Assembly (NCBI GenBank): GCA_935421135.1
Contig: OW285196.1
Coordinates: 12,769,001-12,833,000, forward strand
Source of the DNA: Bugulina stolonifera
Taxonomy: Eukaryota > Bryozoa > Gymnolaemata > Cheilostomatida > Bugulidae
DNA length: 64,000 nt
Reading direction: 5' to 3'
Shown here: positions 14,401 to 26,400 of the stretch, piece by piece
Numbering within the stretch: position 1 is the first letter of the stretch
Layout of the letters: each line of letters opens with the position of its first letter
Position numbers and translations under genes: made by a program
The notes under the pieces: generated by a model
Told to the model about the DNA's origin: nothing
Database searches by the model: none
Seen by the model: the letters and a program-made list of their open reading frames with translations, nothing else

Positions 14401-17400
14401 GTCTTAGACGCAAAGTCAAAAAGACGCCCCCAAAGTCTTCAAAGGTGACCACCGAGTCTAAATCTGGTTCCATAGATAGTACTAACAACCACACTCAGTC
14501 TGAGATTGACAAGGATGAGGCTAAACCTGATCAATCAGAGAGGTTAGAGGGTGTAGACTCTAAGGCTACAGAGAGAGTAGAGGGTGTAGACTTTAAGGCT
14601 ACAGAGAGAGTAGAGGGTGTAGACTCCAAGGCTACAAATAAAGTAGGGGATGTAGAATCTAAAGATGACAAGTCGTCAGAATCGTCTGTTGATGAAGAGA
14701 ATGAAACAACCAAAGCAGCTCTAGCCAGACTCATTAGCAGTGATGAGGATTTTACTAACATGGGAGACAAAACTCCTTCCCCAAAGTCGAGACGTATTAC
14801 TAAAAGAACTGACAGAGTGGAAGGACGAAAACGAGATATTCCGACTGCTCGTACAAGAAAAGCAATGAGATCTAAACTATCCAACGGCGTTGCTAGTAGT
14901 ACTGATAATGATTCCACTGAAGATGTCAATGACCGCTTATTACTCAGTGACAATGAGGCTGAGGTTCCCGATGCGGATTTTACAGCAGTCGATGAGCAGA
15001 GACTTCTGGGAGATGAGGTCTCTGCAGGTGCTACTGATGAACTCGGTGAGACGACAGGTGCTAAACATAAAACTGGTGCTAATAGCGACAAAGATGAGCA
15101 ATCAGCGGAGGAGTTGTCTGTCCCAGGTAATATTCTTTGTGAAGGATTTAAATGTGTTTATCCATTATTCAAAGAGTTGGGCATATGTACTATGATCACC
15201 ATCTCAATTATGTGTGAACATTGGAAAATGGCATTCTGTCTTCTGTGAATCAAACCACTCTGGGAAGACTGACTGGTGCAATGGTAATTGACCCACTGTT
15301 TTCTGCCACCCTGAGATGACAGTTTGTAAATTATTTTCTGCCATATTTTAATTCAATCAGATCCTTTGCCGAAACCTGGAGGCAGTGACGAAACTGGATC
15401 TGAAGATCTGGAGAATGCCAAAGCAATGAAGATGCTTCACAACGCTTTAATCTCTTCTGATTCTGACGTCGATGTAAATCCTCCTCGTAGGCGGTTCCTG
15501 AAAAGGAAGGCCAAGCAGCCCAATAAAGATTCGAAGAAGAAAGGGTCAAAGAAATCGGGTTCTACTCGAGTTGACAAACAAGAGAAACGAATCCAGCAAC
15601 TCAACCCTGAGCAACGAACGTAAGTCTCTCATGCTGATCAGTTAATCTATATAAGTATATATATTTAGTAATATTGGAGTTGTCTTTTAATCAAGTCACA
15701 CACACACATATGTATGCTCAGTTCTATCTGTGTTATGTCCTGCATTCTCAAAGTCGTTTGACATCTGTTGGTGTCAGTTACATAACTGTCTTGCTATCAG
15801 TGTCAGTTATAAACTACCTTGCTATCAGTGTCAGTTATAAACTACCTTGCTCTCAGTGTCAGTTATAAACTATCTTGCTATTAGTGTCAGTTATAAACTA
15901 CCTTGCTATTAGTGTCAGTTATAAACTACCTTGCTATTAGTGTCAGTTATAAACTATCTTGCTATCAGTGTCAGTTATAAACTATCTTGCTATTAGTGTC
16001 AGTTATAAACTACATGTACCTTGTTATCAGTGTCAGTTATAAACTACCTTGCTATCAGTGTCAGTTATAAACTACCTTGCTATCAGTGTCAGTTATAAAC
16101 TACCTTGCTCTCAGTGTCAGTTATAAACTATCTTGCTATTGGTGCCTGCGATAGGTATATGAGAAGAAGAACTACTGGACTGCTAATCAGTTTAAAAGAA
16201 AGGAAAGAATGCGGTCTGCCGAAACTGTTGAGGGAGATAGAGAGTAAATCAGTTGCTGAGATGGATGCAGACAACAAGCTTGCCATGAGGTTAGCTATAC
16301 TATAAATTATTTTGTTGGCATAATATGTTTATAAGCATAGCATTTATGCACTACATGTACTTCATCGCTGTTATATGCAGCTGCAACTACATGTATACAC
16401 ATGGGAAGTTGTTTTCTCTATATATATGACGTGACTCCTTTTACAAGTTATATAGAAGTTGTCTGTCCTCTATATGTTACATAGAGAAAGTTTTCTCTCC
16501 CCGTGTTATATAGTTATCTCCTCTCTGTAATATATAGTGTAAATTTCTCCATTCTGTTCACTCCAGGGCTGAGGTTCGTGTAGAAAATAGAAACTTGGAG
16601 GATGAGGGCGTAGTTAAAAGTTTGTTAGATCACCACGTCATGTGTATGAAGGAACATAAGTCTGTGGCTGCCAAGATTGCTGCTGACAGTCTTGCTGCTG
16701 CTAAACTGAGAAAAGCTGCCGGAGAAAGTGAGGGGGACAGCGAGGTGGAGAGGGAGATTAAGAGATTGTCTAAACTAAATATATTACTTGGTAAAATCGG
16801 AAGGGACGACCGCGCTAAAAAAGAGCGAAAAAAGAGAGGTAGGCTTACGTTCTAAAAGTTAAAGGTTGTTCTACGAAAACTTGCTATCACAATAAAAATC
16901 ATGAGGGGGCAATTCCAAATCAATCGGTTAATATTTTCAAGCAAAAGTTAGTAAATTATTTCCGCATTGAGAGTAATAAACAGGATGTATTCTCCGTCAT
17001 AGTGTGGAAATTTCATAAGGTGTATGTACTGTTCTATGACGGTGTGCTGCTCTCTGCTTGCAGAGGTTAAGACAAGGCGTAAAATACGCAAAGTAGTCAG
17101 GGACAGTTTATCCGAGATCTCAAGCCAAGAGGATTCCAATGAATATGAGGATTCCAGTAGTGAAGAGGAAGACAATTCCAATGACATTATACTCGTACCT
17201 AATAAAGTAAGTGATTTGGTATGATATGCGTTCACTAAACATAGTATAGATGTGTTATGTTATGTTGTGTTGTGTTGTGTTGTGTTGTGTTGTGTTGTGT
17301 TGTGTTATACTGTTTCGTGTTACTCTGCTGTATTATCTATGTCACTGATGTATTCATCGGGTGATAGATCAAACTCCACCCCTTTCCAAAGTGCATGAGG

Positions 17401-20400
17401 TAATAGTTCACATGGTCTCAATGGTTGTTTGGGTAAGGCTGTCTAACCTGGTGGACAATGATATGTAGATTATGTACATGTACAGTGTAAACCACCGTAT
17501 TACTTGTATGCATATACGTATATTATATATACATGTATATTTTACAAGAATAGATGAAATTGATGTTGTTTGTTTATTTAATTCATTGAATTAAATAAAC
17601 AAACAACATCAATTTCATCTATTCTTATAAAATATATTAGCTCTAAGGCAATATACGAGCAATTTACCTGACGATACAAAATTCAATATACACGTAGATC
17701 TACATCTGTAGTGATAACACAGGTGTAACTACCATGTATAGCTGTTACATTGTAGTTATAGATTATTCGTACTACATTCACAGTACCATTCCATGTATAT
17801 TACTACTAGGTATTCACAGTACCACTCCATGTATATTACTACTAGGTATTCACAGTACCACTCCATGTATATTACTACTAGGTATTCACAGTACCACTCC
17901 ATGTATATTACTACTAGGTATTCACTGTACCACTCCATGTATATTACTACTAGGTATTCACAGTACCACTCCATGTATATTACTACTAGGTATTCACAGT
18001 ACCACTCCATGTATATTACTACTAGGTATTCACAGTACCACTCCATGTATATTACTACTAGGTATTCACAGTACCACTCCATGTATATTACTACTAGGTA
18101 TCCACAGTACCACTCCATGTATATTACTACTAGGTATTCACAGTACCACTCCATGTATATTACTACTAGGTATTCACAGTACCACTCCATGTATATTACT
18201 ACTAGGTATTCACAGTACCACTCCATGTATATTACTACTAGGTATTCACAGTACCACTCCATGTATATTACTACTAGGTATTCACAGTACCACTCCATGT
18301 ATATTACTACTAGGTATTCACTGTACCACTCCATGTATATTACTACTAGGTATTCACAGTACCACTCCATGTATATTACTACTAGGTATTCACAGTACCA
18401 CTCCATGTATATTACTACTAGGTATTCACAGTACCACTCCATGTATATTACTACTAGGTATTCACAGTACCACTCCATGTATATTACTACTAGGTATTCA
18501 CAGTACCACTCCATGTATATTACTACTAGGTATCCACAGTACCACTCCATGTATATTACTACTAGGTATTCACAGTACCACTCCATGTATATTACTACTA
18601 GGTATGCACAGTACCACTCCATGTATATTACTACTAGGTATTCACAGTACCATTCCATGTATATTACTACTAGGTATTCACAGTACCACTCCATGTATAT
18701 TACTACTAGGTATTCACAGTACCACTCCATGTATATTACTACTAGGTATGCACGCTATTATCTACATTGTAAGTATCCAATGTTTAGGAACAACTCGACA
18801 ATGAGGAAGCCATGAGGAATCTCTTACAGACGTTGACTGATAGCGACAGTGAGTGTAAATCTAGCTCAGGTTCTGACAGTGACACTGACTCCGATAGCTC
18901 TGAGGCTAAAGATAAACGTCCTAGCAGAAGCAGGTGCGTAGCCTAAGTTCCTTGCCCGCTGCAATAAGAAATTACAGTATATGTGGGTGGGGGCTAGTTT
19001 TAATACTCCTTACATGTAAATATTTAAAATGCTATAAATTTACTATAATTCCATAAACAGTTTACACTCTATATGCATATGTAAATGTATACTGTGGTAA
19101 ACATTCCTACTGCTTGCACACATATTCTAGTTTATACACGGATATCAGTATATCAGTGCAATCATGTATTATATGTTTTAGAAAATATGATCCATCAAAG
19201 AAAAAGAAAGTGCACTCCTTAGAACTCATTGGTATTGATGGGAAAGGGAAAGGTGGTCGTAAAAAGAAAATTAACTCTGATTCGTCAGAAAGTGATTCCA
19301 GTGACCAATCAGATGATGATAATGGTCATAGCAGTAATTCCGAAATAATCCGTCCAAAGAGGAAAAGGAAGTTCAGGTACGTCACATGCTATTCCCATGA
19401 TGCTGTAGGAATGGTAGTTGAGGGAAAGATGAGTTTAGGCTGAACCTGACTAGCAAATATTTTTGCTACGTTTTGCCAGCGTGAGGACATTTTTCACTGG
19501 ATAGCACACGCTGGTGGTATTTCCTCCACGAGTGCAAATTTCTAGCCTGAGGATGTGTGCCAAGGCAGGTAATTATTTGTCTCCAATGGGTACATCACAA
19601 CATAACAGCGACTCTCTTTGGGATTTTTGTTTATAGACAGTCGTGCTGATTGAGTCAGTAAAAGCTTTTGCTGGCCAATCAGAAGCAAGTTTCATCGATA
19701 GTGAAGCGTAAAATGTTGAACAGGCTTAATATTGGCCGAACAGGACATTTTGTGACACCCTGTCGCTCATTTCGCTGCGAATAGCGGCTCAAAATTCACT
19801 AGTCTGTTTCTCCATGATAATTTTGTGTCCTTCCGACTTCATTCAACAACAGATCACAGTGAGCACAGTGCTCGCAGCTCTTGGTTGTTTAGTATTCGAC
19901 CAATGGAATTACGATCTAAAGACATGACTTTCACTGATTATACACTTTTGAGGCAACTATATCTTCACTCTAATATCTTTGGTCTTAGTTATGGTGTGTG
20001 AGATACCGATGGTAAATAATTGTTGAAGTATATTTCCTTCTAATATACTACTAGTAGTTTTAAACTGGCCAAGTTTAGAATTTAAGAAAGGCTTATTAAA
20101 GAATCTACTAGATTTAAGTCACAGCACTAGTTGATATAACTGTACTGTAGGTCCAGCAATAGCAGTAGTTCCTCAGAAGATAACATAGACAGGAAACTAT
20201 CAGAGCGTAAGAAAGACCAGAAAAGTAGACCTAAGAGACGTAGGGTGAGGGTGAAAGGCAGTAGTAGTAGTAGCAGTAGTAGTTCGGGGAGTGGGTCTAG
20301 CTCAGACAGTGACGTCAAGGTGGCATCACCTGTTAAAGGGAGGCACAAAATACGGAAACTGATAGATGATAGTAAACTCCAGGCATCCACTAAGAGTGCG

Positions 20401-23400
20401 CGCAAACTCGAGATGGAGAGGAGGAAGAGAATAGAGGAGAAGCAGCAGCAGGTACTTGCAGTTACACTAAAGTGTCTACTATTCAACTAGATATGGTCAT
20501 CTTTGCACGACTACTGTAGCAGTTGGTGCAAAAATTCTGGGGTCAAGTTCTAATAGGGCCTAGGAGTACTTATATGCAGTAGGAATCACTGTGCTTGGGA
20601 GACTGCCTCATGTTTTTCAAGACTATTGTATAAAAAAGTACTAAAATAGCTCTGTGCTTGTAAATGGGTTACCCTGTGCTGTGTTTTAGTACAACGAGGA
20701 ACTATTGGAGAAGTCAGGGTCACCAAGTAAAGTCAAGCGGCACAACGAGCTGATCCTGGAGAAAAACCAGAAAGGTAAAACGGTGGTAGAAGTGGATCCT
20801 AGTCTAGTCAAGAAACTAAAACCTCACCAGGTGGGTGAAGTCTCTCCTCTATACTATACCTACTCTACTTACTGTATACTGTATCTACAGTACTTACTCT
20901 ACACTGTATCTACTGTACTTACTCTGTATTATATCTACTGTACTTACTCTGTATTATATCTACTGTACTTACTCTGTATTATATCTACTGTACTTACTCT
21001 ATATTATATTTACCGTACTTACTCTATATTATATCTACTGTACTTACTCTATACTGTATCTACTGTACTTACCCTATACTGTATCTACTGTACTTACTCT
21101 GTACTGTATCTATTGTACTTACCCTATACTGTATCTACTGTACTTACTCTATACTGCATCTACTGTACTTACTCTATACTGTATCTACTCTACTTACTCT
21201 ATACTGTGTCTACTGTACTTACTGTATATCTATTGTATATGTAGGTGGAGGCTGTACAGTTCCTGTGGGACTGCGTCTGTGAGACAGTAGAGAGGGTGAA
21301 GCAAGGACAAGAAGGTGGTTGTATATTGGCGCACTGTATGGGACTCGGCAAGACCCTGTCAGTGAGTGATACTCTACATGTCACCTTCAGGGCACCTGTT
21401 CATAATTTAGTAATATCTGCAGGGCACCTGTCGAACTTTGTCATGTGGCTTTAATGTATTAATCTTTTTATATAATGTATGTAGGTGTTTCCATACAAGA
21501 TATCTCATTGCGACATTGTTTAGTGGTTATCTACACTTGTGTCATCACCGGAAGTTTGTACAATTTTGTGTACTGTATTTCAGCTGATAACATTTGTCCA
21601 CACTATACTTGCTCATGAAGACAAGTTACAACTAAAGAGGGTACTAGTTATAGCCCCGCTAAATACTGTACTCAACTGGAAGGCTGAGGTGCAGAAGTGG
21701 ACAGAGAATCTGGAGATCGACATAGATGTAAGTGTGGTAGACGTACAATAAGTGTAGTAAACGTACATTAAGTGTAGTAGATATACAGTAAGTTTAATAG
21801 ATGTACAATAAGTGTGGTGGATGTACTGTATATACCTTTAGTTTCCCTGTACTGTAGATAGCCTTAGTCACTGTGTACTGTAGATAGCCTTAGTCACTGT
21901 GTACTGTAGATAGCCTTAGTCACTGTGTACTGTAGATAGCCTTAGTCACTGTGTACTGTAGATAGCCTTAGTCACTGTGTGCTGTAGATAGCCTTAGTCA
22001 CTGTGTACTGTAGATAGCCTTAGTCACTGTGTACTGTAGGTAGATGAGCTCCACGCGGCCAAGAAGAACGTAGACCGTATGTACAGACTACAGAGGTGGT
22101 TTAGTACAGGCGGTATTATGATACTAGGATACGAAATGTTCAGGAATCTCACTCAGGGTAAACATGTGAAGAAACCTGCACACAGGGAGAAGTTTGCCGA
22201 ATATTTGCTTAAACCAGGTATAGTATTATATTCTATCTATTATATAATACATACTTACTTGTATATAATGTGTAGCTGTGTGATTATAGTAAATGTCTGG
22301 TTTCAATCCTATAAACTGCTAGATGGTGATATGGCCATTTGGACTAAACCGTCTTCGACTGTGGATACAGCTAACGTGTCCGTTTCCTTCTACATATTTA
22401 TTGCACATTGCTTTGTTAAAGATGATGAATGTGTTTTAACCAGCCCTACAGTGCCCTATCCATGTGGTAAGATGTTGTAACATTGCACTCATGACGTTGT
22501 GCTGTAGGTCCTGACCTTGTCGTATGCGATGAAGGTCATTTACTAAAAAACTCCAAGTCAAATATTCGAAAGTCTGTGATGCGAATAGAGACAAAAAGGC
22601 GGGTGGTGCTTACAGGGACCCCTCTACAGAACAACTTGAAGGAATGTGAGTTAGACAATGTCTCCATATCTTGCAAGTAGCCACTGCAGGACAAGGTAAT
22701 CCTGTAGTAGTGACACTTCCTGCAGGTACTTTCTACTGTAGTAGTGACACCTCCTGCAGGCACTTTCTACTGCCACTGAAATGTAGATAATCTAGTGACC
22801 AAATTTGTAGTATTTAGCCTTAGCTCATGATATGTTTACAGATCACTGTATGGTAGACTTTGTGAAACCCAATTTACTTGGAACCGAGTCCGAGTTTTCC
22901 AACCGATTCATTGGACCAATAACTAACGGGCAGTACGGAGACTCCACCCCTTATGACGTGAAGTTGATGAAGAGGAGGGCCCACGTTCTGCACGAGATGT
23001 TAGCCGGTTGTGTACAGGTACATTAGCATTCTTATGTAGACTCACTTGTATAGGTGCAGTAGCAATCTTATGTAGACTCACTTGTATAGGTGCAGTGCAA
23101 TCTTATGTAGACTCACTTGTATAGGTGCAGTAGCAATCTTATGTAGACTCACTTGTATAGGTGCAGTAGCAATCTTATGTAGACTCACTTGTATAGGTGC
23201 AGTGCAATAACGAGGGACTGCAGTTGATTGTAGATAAGCTGTGTGCTAGTATGTACGCTTATTGTAACCCCTGTACACTCGTTTATTCGGTTTACTAGTA
23301 AATAGCACATACTATTCCCGTTCAGTTAAACTAAATGGCATCAATGCAGTCACGGCTTTGCTATCTTTCAGTTTAACATTGTGCAGTCTTCACTGTATTA

Positions 23401-26400
23401 TCTAATTGAGCTAGTACTAGTAGTAGTACTAGTACTAGCATTTGGACGGAGTATTAGTAACAGGTAGCTGTGTGAAAAGGGAATGTCAGTCTTAGATAGC
23501 TATACTTACGTATATTATAGCGACGTGATTACTCTGCTCTGACCAAGTTCCTACCTCCTAAGCACGAGTACATTCTTAGTGTGAAGTTGGGTGAGGTACA
23601 GGTGAAGCTCTACCAACTCTACCTGGATAGGCTGAAGGGAGACAGCCTGGGTAGGTTCTACTCTGCTAGTATTATGCTATGCTATACTATGCTATGCTAA
23701 TACTATGCTATGCTATGCTATGCATGCTAGTACTATGCTATACGGTACTATTCTATGCTACTACATTTATACTATATTATGCTAGACTAACATTGTTCCA
23801 ACAATGTATATTATGGATAATGTATGTATATTATGCACTCTACATGTACACGTACTGTTTGTGTGAACGTGATAGGCATATCATGTGACCAAAAGCTTTC
23901 TTTCCATTGGTCCACTGTCAGGTTACTCAGGTGCTCATAAGTGCCTTGAGACTCCGAAATAGAGGATGTGTATTGTGAACAGCACTGCACTAATCCATTT
24001 ACTTGTCATAGCATCAAAGCCTTTCTCTGGTAAAATACATGTGGATTTTACCAGAGTACTCGCAAGGAATTCCCACAATTACCTGTGATATCTGGTTTAT
24101 TTCTTTCAATCATGCTACAGTTTCATAAATTAGTGTGACGGTATATTTTATACCAGGTGTCTGTGGCAAGCTGTTCGCTGACTTTCAGTCACTGAGTAGA
24201 GTGTGGACTCATCCAATGATGTTGGAGCTACATCGGCAGGTAACATATTATAACCTACCAGCAGGTAATATATAACCCATTAGTAGGTAATATATAACCC
24301 ATCGGCAGGTAACATATTATAACCTACCAGTAGGTAATATATAACCCATTAGTAGGTAATATATAACCCATCGGCAGGTAACATATTATAACCTACCAGT
24401 AGGTAATATATAACCTATCAGTAGGTAATATATAACACATTAGTTGGTAATATAAAGGCTATCGGCAGGTAATATATAACCTATCAGTAGGTGATATATA
24501 ACCTATCAGTAGGTAATATATAACCTATCAGTAGGTGATATATAACCTATCAGTAGGTAATATATAACCTATCAGTAGGTAATATATAACCCATTAGTAG
24601 GTAATATATAACCTATCAGTAGGTAATATATAACCTATCAGTAGGTAATATATAACACATTAGTTGGTAATATAAAGGCTATCGGCAGGTAATATATAAC
24701 CTATCAGTAGGTAATATATAACCTATCAGTAGGTAATATATAACCTATCAGTAGGTGATATATAACCTATCAGTAGGTAATATATAACCTATCAGTAGGT
24801 AATATATAACCTATCAGTAGGTAATATATAACCTATCAGTAGGTGATATATAACCTATCAGTAGGTGATATATAACCTATCAGTAGGTAATATATAACCT
24901 ATCAGTAGGTGATATATAACCTATCAGTAGGTAATATATAACCTATCAGTAGGTAATATATAACCTATCAGTAGGTAATATATAACCTATCAGTAGGTGA
25001 TATATAACCTATCAGTAGGTAATATATAACCTATCAGTAGGTAATATATAACCTATCAGTAGGTGATATATAACCTATCAGTAGGTAATATATAACCTAT
25101 CAGTAGGTAATATATAACCTATCAGTAGGTAATATATAACCTATCAGTAGGTAATATATAACCTATCAGTAGGTGATATATAACCTATATACTTCTCCAA
25201 ACATACAGCCTGATTATTGTTTAGTAACATGGAATTAAACAGTACCAATCTATATTTTACTTCGACTATCTGTTGTACTTCTATTTGCATGTATATCTAA
25301 CTAATAGTTGTAATCAGTCAGCTAACTATAGTTTGACTCTTCCGTATATACTGTTATTATACAGAGACTAGCAGATAAAGCGGATAAAGACAGCTTTATA
25401 GATGACTCTACGTCTGAGGCAACGCCATCAGCGTCAGAAGATGAGGGAAGCGATATTCTAGTCAGAGACAGTGATGGTAGTAACGGCTCATGGAAACCAA
25501 GTAAAAGGTATGCGTGTTTTGAGTCAAGTGAACTGTAACAGCTTGTACATGTCTATGTTCAGTGTATAGTAAGGTGATCGTATTCAACATCATGACTGTG
25601 TGGTAGCAGCTCACTGCTCTTTTTCTAGTAGAATCAAATATTCTAGTTTACTCTGTCTAAACTAAGACCCCTGAAGGCATTGTGAGTCTTGTGGAAATGG
25701 ACACTGTGCATTGCATATTATATTTGCTTCCTTATGCAGGTATACATAGTTGAGAAAGCGTTGTAGCCATCGTCTCTGCTACAGCTAGTATGTACCCATA
25801 TAGCGTTCACTCTTTCTAACTACATGTAGTTTAATAGACCTTCAGATAGCTTGTCTTACCCTAGTGCCGTATGTGGAGTATAATAAGAGTGTAGGCTAGA
25901 TATGTGATGTAACTCACCACATGTGTATTGCAGGAAACCAGGAACCAAGAAAGGTCCAGTAGATCAAGTCAAGGCTGAGGAGGCTGAGACAGCTAATTCT
26001 GGTAACTCAATAAGATATTACTACATACATGTCTGTGATGTTCTTATGTTATAACTCAGTTATACATGTTACTATGTGTGCTAGGTAATAATTATTATAT
26101 TTACATGACTAAAGGCTGGTTTATTCTTGCTTTCAGGTAAGTCCACGCCTATTGGAGATGACGCTCTCTGGTGGAAGGATAGTGTTAAAGATCTGCAGAT
26201 GAACGACGTATCTCTAGGATATAAGTTTGTCATTTTGCTGGAGATACTGAAGAAGTGTGAAGAGATTGGAGATAAGGTGTAAGTATGTGTGAGGTGTAGT
26301 AGTTATCTCCCCTCTCCTTCTGTATTCGCCATTTCAAGGAACTAACATGTACCACATATACTGTGTACACTTGCACGTACATTAAATAGATGTACATATG

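Larger units (their letters stand above)
15361..20451 (+). other. ATRX: ATRX exons 18-24: charged linker before the helicase
   Basis: Exons 15361-15619, 16155-16289, 16567-16838, 17064-17206, 18788-18933, 19182-19376 and 20151-20451. Exon 18 ends in a basic run ([10 protein letters not shown]). Exon 20 is helical ([20 protein letters not shown]). Exons 21-24 alternate Ser-Asp-Glu stretches ([10 protein letters not shown]; poly-Ser in exon 24) with basic clusters such as RPKRKRK that could act as nuclear localisation signals. This is the counterpart of the long disordered region that precedes the ATPase in other ATRX proteins. Exon 24 ends in a coiled [17 protein letters not shown]. Confidence 0.82.
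20690..24239 (+). other. ATRX: ATRX exons 25-32: SNF2 helicase N-terminal lobe
   Basis: Exons 20690-20830, 21245-21361, 21584-21727, 22040-22217, 22508-22645, 22842-23017, 23521-23650 and 24157-24239. Motif I GLGKT is at residues 1743-1747 in [14 protein letters not shown]; motif Ia lies in APLNTVLNW; motif II is DEGH at 1864-1867 (the ATRX form of DEAH); motif III is in [13 protein letters not shown]...[31 protein letters not shown] and [11 protein letters not shown] are family-specific ATRX sequences. All residues for ATP binding and hydrolysis are present, so an active DNA translocase is expected. Confidence 0.93.

Noticed and set aside
14531..15091. Minus-strand frame of 186 residues opposite ATRX exon 17
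   Set aside because: A shadow of the Ser/Asp-rich coding exon; no splice or start evidence.
17734..18815. Long frames of 320-356 residues with a 12-residue repeat on both strands
   Set aside because: They are translations of the 36-bp minisatellite, which has no stop in several frames. They lie within ATRX intron 21.
20838..25188. CRISPR-like arrays
   Set aside because: The repeats are contiguous with no unique spacers and lie in introns of an animal gene.
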